Shown: positions 25,194 through 35,559 of the stretch, piece by piece
Layout of the letters: every line of letters begins with the position of its first letter
Numbering within the stretch: the stretch's first letter is position 1
DNA from: Ophthalmolycus amberensis
Lineage: Eukaryota > Chordata > Actinopteri > Perciformes > Zoarcidae
Assembly: GCA_024529925.1 (NCBI GenBank)
Contig: JAFEUB010001192.1
Location: 1-64,000, forward strand
Direction: 5' to 3'
Length of the DNA: 64,000 bases
Position numbers and translations under genes: made by a program
Notes under the pieces: model-generated
What the model was told of the DNA's origin: nothing
The model's database searches: none
The model's input: the letters and a program-made list of their open reading frames with translations, nothing else

Positions 25194-26502
25194 TCACAAT
25201 ACACTCACAATACGCTGCAGGACAGGAGCAGAACACAAACCGGCTTGTTTTGTTTCTTCCTTTTCTTGTTTCATTGATAACGTGATTTTAAACTGTTGTT
25301 GTTGTTTCTGTGTGGAGAACAGAAGGACTCATGGAGATCCACATGGAGAATAAAGAGAAGTGTTGGGCCTACCTGGCTGATGCTGGGCAGTTTGGTGAGC
25401 AGCATCTGGAAGACGGGCGGAGGCAGAGTCTGCTGCAGCACCTGCAGCAGCTGCTGAGGCTGACCACACACGGCGATGGCGTTGGTCAGGTGGTCCACAC
25501 CTTTCTCATAGTCTCCTGTGGAGCGAAGCACAAAGACCAGACGTAAAGTGTGAAGACACCATGACGGACTCCACAGAGACCAGAGGAAAGACTTTGACAC
25601 AACTCACGGCTGCCTGGAATAAGACTGAGAAACAATAAAACCACACGAGTGAAGATCAAACTGTGACTGTAAAGAAGGTGTTGGTGTGAGGAGGTGTTAC
25701 CCTGAGCCAGCAGCTCCTCCCCCAGCTGGATCTCCTCCAGGAAGAACTTCTGCACCGCCTCAGCGTCCTTCAGGTCCGGGAGCTGCAGGACAAACAACGG
25801 TCAGCCAGCGGAAGGAAAACTCTTCTCTCTGGTTTTCACCGTTTCTTTTTGGGGTCTCTGTGGTCAGACCTCACAGGAAGTCATCATACGGTGATCAGTA
25901 ATAAGCTCTGATCTGTGAGCCAGTTAAACTTCATCTGCATGCTGGGAGCGACCCTCCTTCAATCACCATCATCCAATCAGGAGCCAGATAAAAGCCACCA
26001 GCTGATCACTGAAGTCCTCTTTACAATAAAGGTATATAGTGGGTGACTGTTAAAGTAGATTCATCATCATAGTCTTTCATTTGTATGTTTACATGATACA
26101 TCTTAATGCCCGTTGTCATCAAACTGACAGAATAAAACAGGAAGTGAAGATGTGCTGACTTCAGAATAAAAGCCTCACAATTGTGTTATAAATATTATTA
26201 TTACAGTTATATAGCACACAGTGTTAATAAAGAGGATTTTGTATAGAAAAAAACAAGCAAAACATCCACTGATAATAATAATAATATTTATTGTATGGTG
26301 ACTGTTATTTCATCAAGTAAGATTATATCAAACTTTAGAGTCACTGAGTAATATGACTATTTTAAATATTAGTTTCCTCCCCACACCATACAGCTCACTA
26401 ATGTGAATTGATTGACAGGTGATAACAGGAAGTGGTACAACAGGTTTGTGCTCACCTTTGCCATACCTGCCCTCTCTTTGGCTGCCTTCTGCTTTCTCCG
26501 CC
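25194..26502 (-). CDS. tomm20: TOMM20 mitochondrial import receptor, exons 2-5
   Basis: TOM20 is the outer-membrane receptor that binds presequences. The minus-strand exons are: exon 2 26456-26502 (RRKQKAAKERAGMAK); exon 3 25701-25782 (LPDLKDAEAVQKFFLEEIQL); exon 4 25373-25515 (YEKGVDHLTNAIAVCGQ, the TPR-like receptor core, to LPSISQ); and exon 5, which starts at 25214. Borders and phases agree. Exon 5 should read RIVS plus an acidic tail ending EDDIE, but an 11-bp direct duplication (GTATTGTGAGT twice) shifts the frame and gives RIVSVL then stop. The family-like ending SLSEDDIE is intact in the shifted frame, with its own TGA at 25168-25170. Exon 1, which carries the membrane anchor, is not found upstream before acaa1. 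This is either a functional gene with its first exon outside the sequence I could recognise, or a duplicated fragment. Confidence 0.85.
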
Positions 26503-26776
26503 CTGCGACAGAAACACAGAAACAAACATCACGTACAGTCAGAGTCCAGATGATCACCTTTATACTGAATTAAAGACCAAAGAGAGTTGAAGCACATAAC
26601 TCACCTTAAAACAACAAACTGAGTTTTGTGTCATGTTTTTAATGACATTTTTATAAAATGCTATATTATGACTTATTTATGAGGTTTTTATAATAGACTA
26701 TACTAAAACCTGCTTTTACAATAATGCATGGGTATTAATCTAATAAGTCACATTTCTATGCTTTTAATACTTTAAG

Positions 26777-27964
26777 CAGTGGCGGCTGGTCAATAGAGGG
26801 CCATGGGGCATGGCCCCACCATGAGCCACACAAAAAACAAAAATTATAATAATCATAAATTATACAAATTGTCAATATTTGTGTTTTTGAACTGTGGAAT
26901 GTACCCAGTAATGTGTGTAAAATATGATATCTGCGCAAAATATATGCTTTTCCTGCTCGTCCTCTCCTCCTGTGTGCTCTCTGCTCGTGCTCTCCGTCTG
27001 TGTGCACGACACTCTGAGAACGCGCAGCTTGGGGGACCTAATCGTTTTGGCCCAAAAGAGACGGGTCTATGAAGCAGTTTAGCCAATTGCTGATTCAAGA
27101 TATAAATGAGTGACATACAATTGAGCCAATCAGCGCCCTCAAATAGATTCAGCTTGGGGCCAGAACTATCAGGCCCCCCTCGCTGCGCGTTCTCGTCAGG
27201 AGAAGTCTCTACAGGCGCCCGCGGCAGCGCGAGCACTCCTCCTCCAAGACCCGTTTGAGAGGAGAACTTTGGCGGAGATTCTGCAGCCAAAGAGCTGATA
27301 TCAGATCAGCCTGACCTCACAATCAGACAGCAGACTCGCGGGAATGGGAAGCAGTACATGCGAAGTACTGCTGTACTCTGTACTAGCTGTACACCAGACA
27401 GGTTTGGCTAGCTGGATGACGTCATGCTTATCATTTATTTAGCTTTTTAAAACAACGGGGACGGCTCCAGCACGGACAGTTACAGGAGTGAGGTATGAGG
27501 AGGTAAGGAAACATGAGAACACCAGGACACACATGGAGAACTCTGTCAAGCTACATATTAGGCAAAGTGAACATCTTTTCTTCTACATAGTTGTCCTCAG
27601 TCTCATCTGCTTAACTTGGTCATGGAGGCATCAACATGTAATAGAGATGTTAAATTGACAGTGAAAACTCATCATAGCTTAATTTAACATCAGTATTCAT
27701 AATTACACTTCATGTTTACTTCTCCTGATCTTTACCTCCTATAACAAGGTCCATAGGGGCATCTCAATAAATGAACATGTTATATTATATTATATAAGTG
27801 TTATTTACTGATTGTTGTCATGTTGGAATACATGTTAAATATTTAACTGTCAAGTAATAATGCGTGTTTGATACTTACATTTTTTTTGCATTAAATCATA
27901 CTGGGATGTTTGCTGAAATTGATAGGATGGCCCTACCTAGAACATTTTCCACCAGCCGCCACTG
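26777..27964. mobile_element. Non-autonomous hAT transposon
   Basis: The ends CAGTGGCGGCTGGT and ACCAGCCGCCACTG are inverted repeats. Both sides carry the 8-bp duplication ACTTTAAG (26769-26776 and 27965-27972), which is diagnostic of hAT. Unit 2 has the unoccupied site near 63591 (ACTTTAG), so the insertion came after the duplication. No transposase is recognised within the 1188 bp. Confidence 0.92.
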
Positions 27965-27999
27965 ACTTTAAGTACATTTTCCTGATACCCTATTACTGA

Positions 28000-28262
28000 T
28001 CATTTTATCCCATCAGACGTTTGAGTGAAACTGTCATAATTAGAATACAAATTCTTGAGTTACGGCCACAAATGTGTTTTGTGAAGACAGAGACCTCTGA
28101 CCACCAAACTCTAATAAGTTCATCCCGGCACGTTTGTGCCAAAGTCGAAGGCATTGCCCAAAGGTCTTCCTGAGAAATAGCGGTCACGAGAAAGGGACTG
28201 GAGGAACGGCCGGATGGACGGACAGCCTGAACAGCACGGAGGCACAAAAACTTTGACTCGCT
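28000..28262 (-). mobile_element. Decayed teleost interspersed repeat abutting acaa1 exon 6
   Basis: On the minus strand the sequence runs from the broken acaa1 exon into words that recur in fish introns, around GGACGGACAGCC and GTTTGGTGGTCAGAGG. It replaces the rest of exon 6. The same arrangement is seen in unit 2 at 63630-63888. The family assignment is from memory and uncertain. Confidence 0.4.
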
Positions 28263-28734
28263 CACTTCTGCTGAGAACTGAGAGCGAAGGCGTCCTGCTT
28301 TTCTCTGGAGACCCCGAATCTCCCCGCGACGTTCTCTGAGGTGATGCTGTAAAAACAAAGAACATTAGTTGCCAACATGATTTAGTTGCAATAGACATTC
28401 AGTTTGGGATTATAGCTTTCGATTGAAAGTCAGAGACCTTCAGTTAAAACACAGTATTCTGCAGCATGTGGTCTGTTGTGTGAGCAGCAGAGGTCTCACC
28501 CCATCGGGATGATGCAGTCTCTGGCTTTGTCGACAGCGGTCATTCTGGAGCTCAAATCTCCTGGATCTCCTACCTCACGCAGAGACATGCTCTCCACGCT
28601 GACTGACACACACACAGTGTAAAAAACAGTTGATTTTAACTATCTTTTTACAGTCTGAATGATGGAGAAACGTACCCACAGGCGAGGCCCAGGTCAATGG
28701 ATCTGCTCCGGATGGCTCCTGCACAAACAGCGTT

Positions 28735-29474
28735 ACAAACAGAGTAAACACACGGTGTAGTTATAGACAGACAGAGTAAACACACGGTGTAGAGACAGAC
28801 AGACAGACAGAGTAAACACACGGTGTAGAGACAGACAGACAGACAGAGTAAACACACGGTGTAGAGACAGACAGACAGACAGACAGAGTAAACACACGGT
28901 GTAGAGACAGACAGACAGACAGAGTAAACACACGGTGTAGAGACAGACAGACAGACAGAGTAAACACACGGTGTAGAGACAGACAGACAGACAGAGTAAA
29001 CACACGGTGTAGAGACAGACAGACAGACAGAGTAAACACACGGTGTAGAGACAGACAGACAGACAGAGTAAACACACGGTGTAGAGACAGACAGACAGAC
29101 AGACAGACAGAGTAAACACACGGTGTAGAGACAGACAGACAGACAGACAGAGTAAACACACGGTGTAGAGACAGACAGACAGACAGACAGAGTAAACACA
29201 CGGTGTAGAGACAGACAGACAGACAGAGTAAACACACGGTGTAGAGACAGACAGACAGACAGAGTAAACACACGGTGTAGAGACAGACAGACAGACAGAG
29301 TAAACACACGGTGTAGAGACAGACAGACAGACAGACAGAGTAAACACACGGTGTAGAGACAGACAGACAGACAGACAGAGTAAACACACGGTGTAGAGAC
29401 AGACAGACAGACAGAGTAAACACACGGTGTAGAGACAGACAGACAGACAGACAGACAGAGTAAACACACGGTGT

Positions 29475-29507
<33 letters not shown>

Positions 29508-29956
29508 GTAAACACACGGTGTAGAGACAGAGACAGACAGACAGAGTAAACACACGGTGTAGAGACAGACAGACAGACAGACAGAGTAAACACACGGTGT
29601 AGTTATAGACAGACAGACAGAGTAGACAGACAGACAGAGTAAACACACGGTGTAGAGACAGACAGACAGAGTAAACACACGGTGTAGAGACAGACAGACA
29701 GACAGAGTAAACACACGGTGTAGAGACAGACAGACAGACAGAGTAAACACACGGTGTAGAGACAGACAGACAGACAGACAGAGTAAACACACGGTGTAGA
29801 GACAGACAGACAGACAGAGTAAACACACGGTGTAGAGACAGACAGACAGACAGACAGAGTAAACACACGGTGTAGTTATAGACAGACAGACAGACAGAGT
29901 AGACAGACAGACAGAACAGGACAGACAGACAGACAGAGTAAACACACGGTGTAGTT

Positions 29957-30001
<45 letters not shown>

Positions 30002-30016
30002 GTAAACACACGGTGT

Positions 30017-30053
<37 letters not shown>

Positions 30054-30064
30054 ACACACGGTGT

Positions 30065-30097
<33 letters not shown>

Positions 30098-30176
30098 ACA
30101 CACGGTGTAGAGACAGACAGACAGACAGACAGACAAAACACACGGTGTAGAGACAGACAGACAAAACACACGGTGT

Positions 30177-30250
<74 letters not shown>
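28735..30250. repeat. Compound satellite: GTAAACACACGGTGTAG units separated by (CAGA)n
   Basis: This is about 1.5 kb lying in an acaa1 intron. A 17-bp word GTAAACACACGGTGTAG recurs about 32 times (four more copies have AAAACA), each separated by 8-60 bp of CAGA/GACA repeat. Variants with TTATAG after the word occur near both ends. The right end (30180-30250) is pure CAGA. Long Cys/Ser/Val/Leu open frames on the minus strand are artefacts of this repeat. Confidence 0.95.
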
Positions 30251-30251
<1 letters not shown>

Positions 30252-30502
30252 TATGCGATGATTGTACCGGCGATGTTGAACAGCGCCTGCAGTCCGGAGG
30301 AGCACTGTCGGTTGACGGTGTAGGCCCGGCACCGGGCTGCAGCACGTTACCTGCAGACAGCAACACACACAGGTCAACGAAGAGTGCATTTTTAAGTACG
30401 TTTATTTACAATTTTTCTGCATTTAAGAAACAAAAATATATATACAGCTGCCTGTTAGTATTCCCATGTCTTAATATATAATATATCTTAATGTGTTTCA
30501 CA

Positions 30503-31012
30503 ACCAGTGGCTGAAGAAGTACTCAGAGCAACAACACAGTGTAGAAATACTCCGTTAAAAGTAAAAGTCTTGCATTTAAAATCTTACTCCAGCAAAAGTA
30601 CAGAAGTATTAGCATCAAAATATACTTATACTTAAGTACCACCATAAGAAGTAAAGTACTTGCAAGGCAGCTTGGTCTGTTTCAGAATAATGTGTATTAA
30701 ACCACTGGATTATAATTGTTGATGCATTCACGTGTTCATGACTTTAATGTTGCAGCTGGTAAAGATGCAGCTCATTTTAACTAGTGTATGTAACGATGGG
30801 TGCTTTGTGAATTTCAACAAGAGATCACTAAAGTGTTCTGCAAAGTAACTAAAGTTATGAAATAAATGTAGTAAAGTAAAAAGTACAATATGCATCTGTG
30901 AGAAGTAGAAGTATAAAGTAGCATACAATGAAAACACCACTCAAATGAAGTACAAAGTTGTACTTAAGATCAGTACTTGAGTAAATGGACTTAGTTACTT
31001 TCCATTTCACAA
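30503..31012. mobile_element. MITE of the AGAAGTACT/AGTACTTGAG type
   Basis: The left end has CAGTGGCTGAAGAAGTACTC, and the right end has AGTACTTGAGTAAATGGACT then a decayed inverse end. The interior is rich in AAGTAAAAGTA words. This matches a common teleost non-autonomous DNA transposon by recollection. Related pieces are at 31740-31860 and 43390-44545. Confidence 0.6.
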
Positions 31013-31239
31013 TGCAGAGCAGCTTTATAGACATCTGAAGAATTAACATTAAATCAAATATTAAATTAGTATTTCAGTCGACGCCCACAACATGACGTCG
31101 GTCAAAGAACGATGTGGAGAAATGAAGTCTCGTCTCACCGACACAAACGTCTCCCAGCTTGTCGGGTGAAAGGCCAACATCTGTGAGCACAGCGGTCATC
31201 ACAGCACTCAGCAGCTCGTCAGGCGTCGTGACCTGCAGG

Positions 31240-32312
31240 CGAACGGAAGGGCTTAATTATGTCAGTTCTCTCTGCTTCAGTCTGCAGCACGGTAGTAGTG
31301 AAGTTACTCTCAGCTTCATGTAGTAAAACTATCAGTAGTCAAAGTACAGAAGTATTCTCTGCTTCACTTGGTACAAGTACACAAGTATCATCAGCTTCAT
31401 GTAGTAAAAGTACTCGTGCAGTGAAACGTCTCCTGTGACTGACACCTGGTTCTGACATTAGATAGTCGATGCTGAAGCATCAATGTAGCCGCGTGTGTTG
31501 TTATTAAAGCTGCTCAGAGTGGAACTAGTGTGAACTACTTTATAAGCTACTATGGTCCTGTGGTTCCCAACCTAAGGGTCGGGCCCCTCCAAAGTGTCAC
31601 CAGATACATCTGAGGGGTCGTGAGATGATTTATGTGAAAGAAAGGAAAGAAGAAGAAATAAGTTCACATACACTCATTTGGATTTTCCACTGAACTTTGA
31701 TTTCTTTTAGTAAAATATTGAATAGTTTGACCTCAGCTTCATCATTAGTTTATTTGCAGAAACCAGTGTTCGAATGTAACTAAGTACATTCACTTGAGAA
31801 TGACTTCATACTACATCTCACAGGTAAATATTGTACTTTTTACTTCACCACATTAAGCTTTAGTTACTTAAAATATTACAACACGGATCTCCAGACGTGT
31901 TGATGTTGAATGTTTGTGATAAACTGAAGGATGAAATGTTCCTTTGTGTTCTACTACTTCTTAAGCTACATAAACTCTTTAAAAAGCCTCTTGAAAAAGT
32001 ACTTTTAAGATAAAATAATCCTTTATTAGTCCCTTAGTGGCAGAAATGTACAGGATTACAACAGCATCGTGCAAACAAGAGACATAGTAAAAAACAAGAT
32101 CAAAACAATTATAATAAATAAAGTAATACAACCGTAAATAATATGAAATGAGTAAAACAAGCAAAAAATCCACAATAACTAAAATATTATATATACAGAG
32201 AGAATAATTGTAGTATTGCACAGTGTATTTATATTACAAGTAAAGGATCCTACTACTTCTTCCACAGTACAGTTGGTTTTCCTCCCTGAATCAGCTTGAT
32301 GAACCAGTTAAA
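31240..32312. other. acaa1 intron 1, left part, no gene
   Basis: This is AT-rich sequence with fragments of the AGTACTT-type MITE (31290-31400 and 31740-31860). Nothing coding is recognised. Confidence 0.5.
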
Positions 32313-32345
32313 GTTACCTTAAACGCTCCTCTCTTTGCTTTAAAG
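32313..32345 (-). pseudogene. acaa1: Second copy of the acaa1 exon 1 end and splice donor
   Basis: On the minus strand this reads AAGCAAAGAGAGGAGCG followed by TTTAAG and GTAACTTT, which matches the last codons (KAKRGAFK) and donor of acaa1 exon 1 at 43.06 kb. Directly to its right the CAGGGGTATTCAAC repeat begins, so the rest of the exon is cut off. Confidence 0.75.
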
Positions 32346-32346
32346 C

Positions 32347-32444
32347 AGGGGTATTCAACTAAAATTCCAAAAGGTCCAGATCGGGAAAATCTCCTTGGGC
32401 AAAGGTCCGAAACATTACAATAATATCTAACTCGCGCTATTTAC

Positions 32445-32484
<40 letters not shown>

Positions 32485-33215
32485 GAAGCCTAATAGTAGT
32501 AACAACGTCTCTGTGTAGTCAACAACTGTCAAATCAAATAAAGTACACATCAATTATATTTTAACAAATTATTACTCTGTTTTCAAATTCAACTGGATGG
32601 ATTATAAATAATACATAGAAATACATAAATAACTGTTCTTCTCATTTAAAGTGAAATAAGGTCTGGATTAAAGGATATGAATATGTGTTTGACTCCGTAA
32701 GTGTGTGTCGATGTGTGAATGAATGGCTTCATGCATAGATGCATGCATGTACAGCACTGCAAACTTCAACGTCAATAACAGTTGAATCAACACCTCTGTG
32801 AAAGTTTTTTTTACAAAAACTAAACATTGATATCTGAGCTGTTGTAGTGGATTGTATTCGATTATATAGTACCGAACAAAGTGACCAAGGAGTTTAAACT
32901 AACAGTAAAATGACTGAGTTGCTTATTTTACTGGTGGACATCTGTAATATATGTAAAACATACTATGTTTTACATGTTTTTTACATTATGTTTTACATAT
33001 TATGTAAAACATAATGTGCACCATTCAGTGAAATGGCTTCTGTCAAATTATATGCAAAACAGATTATATGCAAAACAGAGCAACATTTATCATGTTTTTG
33101 CCACTTTGGTGAAACACCACTGTCAGATTGATGTAGGCTACATGTAAAACGCAAAAAGAAAACTAAGTTACAGCAATAAATACTGCATAACTTTATGCTT
33201 GTATGACAATAGCAT
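32347..33215 (+). mobile_element. CAGGGGTATTCAAC repeat, copy 1
   Basis: This begins CAGGGGTATTCAACTAAAAT, a start typical of a fish hAT-like element, and matches 41887-42716 over its length. It contains an AT microsatellite (32450-32480) that the other copy has largely lost. No matching inverted end was found, so it may be truncated. Confidence 0.6.
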
Positions 33216-33452
33216 GGTCTACAGGTTGAATTGGAGGATGTCAGTTCATCAGTGGTGTCATAGGTCCAGGATTCCATTCTAGCATGGAATCCTGACTAGA
33301 ATTCTAGCACCTGACCATGTGTGGTCAGTGTCTCTCTTTTGACTCAAAAGACCTGTTGAGACCCTTGAGACAAGTCATCGACCAAAAAGCTCTCTCAGAA
33401 AACCAAGATGAGCTACTGCGAATCTTCACACATGTCAAGCGCATTGTTTATT
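33216..33452. other. Unrecognised sequence before the klhl10-like exon
   Basis: This contains a small inverted pair around ATTCCATTCTAG and CTAGAATTCTAG at 33270-33310. No coding similarity was recognised. Confidence 0.4.
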
Positions 33453-33574
33453 TCTCCCCGTCTGGAGGGACAACTTTGCGACGCAGTCATCAAAGTCGAG
33501 GACGTAACGTTTGAGATCAACAAGGTCTTCCTGTGTCGATGCAGCACGTACTTCCAGTGAGTTGGCTATCTGAT

Positions 33575-33630
33575 ATATATATATATATCTATATATATAT
33601 ATAGATATATATATACATAAATATATATAT
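33575..33630. repeat. (AT)n microsatellite
   Basis: This is an ATATAT-rich tract directly downstream of the klhl10-like exon A donor. Confidence 0.9.
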
Positions 33631-34316
33631 GCTGTGAATGTATATCCTTCAAATGAGCAGAAAGTAACAGTTAATGATCAAGTCTGGGAGACTAATCACG
33701 ATATGTGATGAATCACATACGTTCATGGAGCATTTCTGACAAGTTTGACAAAGAGGAAAAGAGATAATATATCAGCTACAATAGTCTCTCAGGTCCATAG
33801 TAATGTGCTTTTAAGCAGATTAGTATTGATTAGTAGCATTGAGTAGTTTGTGTGTTCAGAAAAGTGACTGAATTAATTTAATGCAACAAAACGAAAAGTA
33901 ATTGCAAACACTTGAGATGGTTAATTCGACACACAAATTGAAGGAAGAAGCTGTTCACTGCTGCACAAAACCTGAGATGAATTGTAGATGGTGGTGAAAC
34001 AGCTCCAGAGAGATCACAAAAGAAAACAAAAATAGCATACAAAATGTAGTATTACATATTAGTGACATTTATTTGACAGAGACATTCTTACTGCTAGTTA
34101 CACTCGGAATGATGTCCGGCAGTTTACGTATTGTACAATTTCCCTTTAATGCAAAATGGTGTAATATGTTGATTTTGTGAATGCTTATTTGAAAACGTTA
34201 TCATTGTTATCAATGAGAATGAAAATCTGAAGTCTGTTTCCAATCCTCTGCAGAGCTCTCTGGAGTCGCTGGTCACCTCTAGACAAGGAGGTCTTCCACA
34301 TACCATCTTTGGCATC
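33631..34316. other. Unrecognised intronic sequence
   Basis: This is AT-rich and lies between the two klhl10-like exons. I see no coding, RNA or repeat signature in it. Confidence 0.4.
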
Positions 34317-34317
34317 T

Positions 34318-34560
34318 TTGGGGGCGACCGTGGCGCACTGGGTTAAGAGGTCGTCTGGGAACCGGAAGGTTCACGGTTCGATCTCCGACTGGGACGTGTC
34401 ACGTGTCGAAGTGTACCTGAGCAATACACTGAACCCCCGGCTCCCCGGGCGCCTGTCATTGGCAGCCCACTGCTCCCTATATACAGGGATGGGCCAAATG
34501 CAGAGAAAGATTTTCCCCTGAAAGGGATAAAGACAGTATACATTCTATTCTATTCTATAC
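34318..34560 (+). mobile_element. tRNA-derived SINE
   Basis: The head contains pol III box A-like (GTGGCGCACTGGGTTAAG) and box B-like (GGTTCACGGTTCGATCTC) sequences. The body has GGCAGCCCACTGCTCC and GGGATGGGCCAAATGCAGAG, common to teleost SINEs. The tail is (TATTC)n. It is joined directly to klhl10-like exon B. It is not a functional tRNA gene because the cloverleaf is incomplete. Confidence 0.8.
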
Positions 34561-34935
34561 CCGGCCTGTCTCCGGACATGATGCAGCTCATCATTGAGTT
34601 CGCGTACACCGGCTTGGTCTCTGTGATGGAGGAAAATGTGCAGGAGCTGCTGCTGGCAGCCGATCAGCTCAACGTCATGGGCGTTGTGCAAACTTGCTGC
34701 GACTTCCTGGGCGAGCAGCTCTGCCCAGAGAACTGCATCGGCATCTTTCAGGTCACCGACACCTGCTTGTCCCCCGAGCTGCGGCTCAAGGCCTACCACT
34801 TCATCGTTGACCACTTTGAGGAGGTGGTTTTGTCCGAAGAGTTCCCGCAGCTCTCTGTGCAGCAACTCGCCGACATCCTCGGTAGAGACGACCTCAATGT
34901 GAGCGAAGAGAGCCATCCTGCGCTGGATCTGCGGT

Positions 34936-35452
34936 GCTGAGTCGCGAGTACCTGTCAAAACCTCCCGTGGCGTAGATGCACTCGCCCAGCACAGCGACGC
35001 TCACGTAGCATCGGCGGTGGTACATGGGTGGCCCCTCGTGCCAGGTGTGCGTGCTCACGTCGAACCTGCGCACGCTGTTGAAATGCTCTACCCTGTTGAA
35101 GCTGCCGACGCAGTAGATGCTCCCCTTGAGGACGGCGGTGCCGTGGTAGGCGCGAGGACCCACGTCTTGGTCTGTCACCTGCATCCAGAGGTCGGTGCTG
35201 ACGTCGTACGACTCGATGCTGTTCGTTGGATCGGCGCCGCTCCAGCCCCCTATGGCCAACATGGATGCCGTTTGGCAGGCGAGGGCGGACGAGAGGGTTG
35301 CTGAGATGCGCAGAGGGTCTGAACCTCATGATGGGACTTAGGATTTCGATGACTGCCCTGACCATGTGCAGGCACTCAGCATTGTTCTTCACCAGCTCAT
35401 TGGACATCACGTTCAACCTCAGGTAGTCCTTACTCATCAACACTAGTCGCAC
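34936..35452 (-). pseudogene. klhl10-like Kelch exon, inverted copy
   Basis: On the minus strand, after a CTGTGTAG acceptor, this reads VRLVLMSKDYLRLNVMSNEL (end of BACK), then FRPSAHLSNP and Kelch repeats with GGWSG and DVGPRAYHGTAVLKG. An extra base near 35264 shifts the frame at the start of the Kelch domain. It ends at GGFDRYSRLSTAD where the plus-strand BACK exon begins. It is the inverted partner of 40735-41240. Confidence 0.8.
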
Positions 35453-35528
35453 CTACACAGAGACCGCAGCACCGCAGCGAAACGCAGAGCTGTTGTCTAA
35501 GGTATATGTTAACCTTTTGTCACCAGAT
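34938..35528 (-). repeat. Left arm of a 590-bp inverted repeat
   Basis: This arm is the reverse complement of 40650-41240 with few mismatches. The match includes klhl10-like intron sequence up to ATCTGGTGACAAAAGG as well as the Kelch exon. The 5.1-kb spacer holds Harbinger and Gypsy elements. Confidence 0.85.
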
Positions 35529-35559
35529 GCTCTCGCGCTCTCTCTCTCTCTCTAATCAA

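Larger units (their letters stand above)
11264..28377 (+). repeat. Segmental duplication, unit 1
   Basis: This is nearly collinear with 49432-64000, in the same orientation and with only scattered substitutions and small indels by eye. It contains the promoter-like GC block, an internally deleted LINE, the zinc-finger gene, tomm20 exons 2-5 and a fragment of acaa1. Differences from unit 2 are a MITE (16161-17227), a trinucleotide microsatellite (18640-19090), a hAT element (26777-27964) and sequence at 24615-25709 that unit 2 lacks. The right limit is only where the window ends in unit 2, so the true duplicon may be longer. Confidence 0.93.
33453..34930 (+). pseudogene. klhl10-like BTB/BACK exons
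   Basis: KLHL10 is a BTB-Kelch adaptor of cullin-3 ubiquitin ligase in spermatids. Exon A (33453-33556) reads RLEGQLCDAVIKVEDVTFEI and ends at GTGAGT. Exon B (about 34561-34930) reads LSPDMMQLIIEFAYTGLVSV and LLAADQLNVMGVVQTCCDFL, through NCIGIFQVTDTC to DDLNVSEES, which is the BTB end and start of BACK. Sequence between exon A and exon B has a SINE joined directly to exon B, with no splice acceptor visible. Exon B then runs into a Kelch segment in the opposite orientation, so the gene is split by an inversion. Similarity to KLHL10 is clear from memory; orthology to a particular fish paralog is not. Confidence 0.75.

Noticed and set aside
28648..30366. 572-residue minus-strand frame rich in CLSV and TPCVYS
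   Set aside because: It is the translation of the CAGA/GTAAACA satellite. Only its first residues (GNVLQPGAG) belong to a real exon, of acaa1.
34318..34395. Possible tRNA gene
   Set aside because: Box A- and box B-like words are present, but there is no full cloverleaf. The downstream body and (TATTC)n tail show it to be a SINE head.
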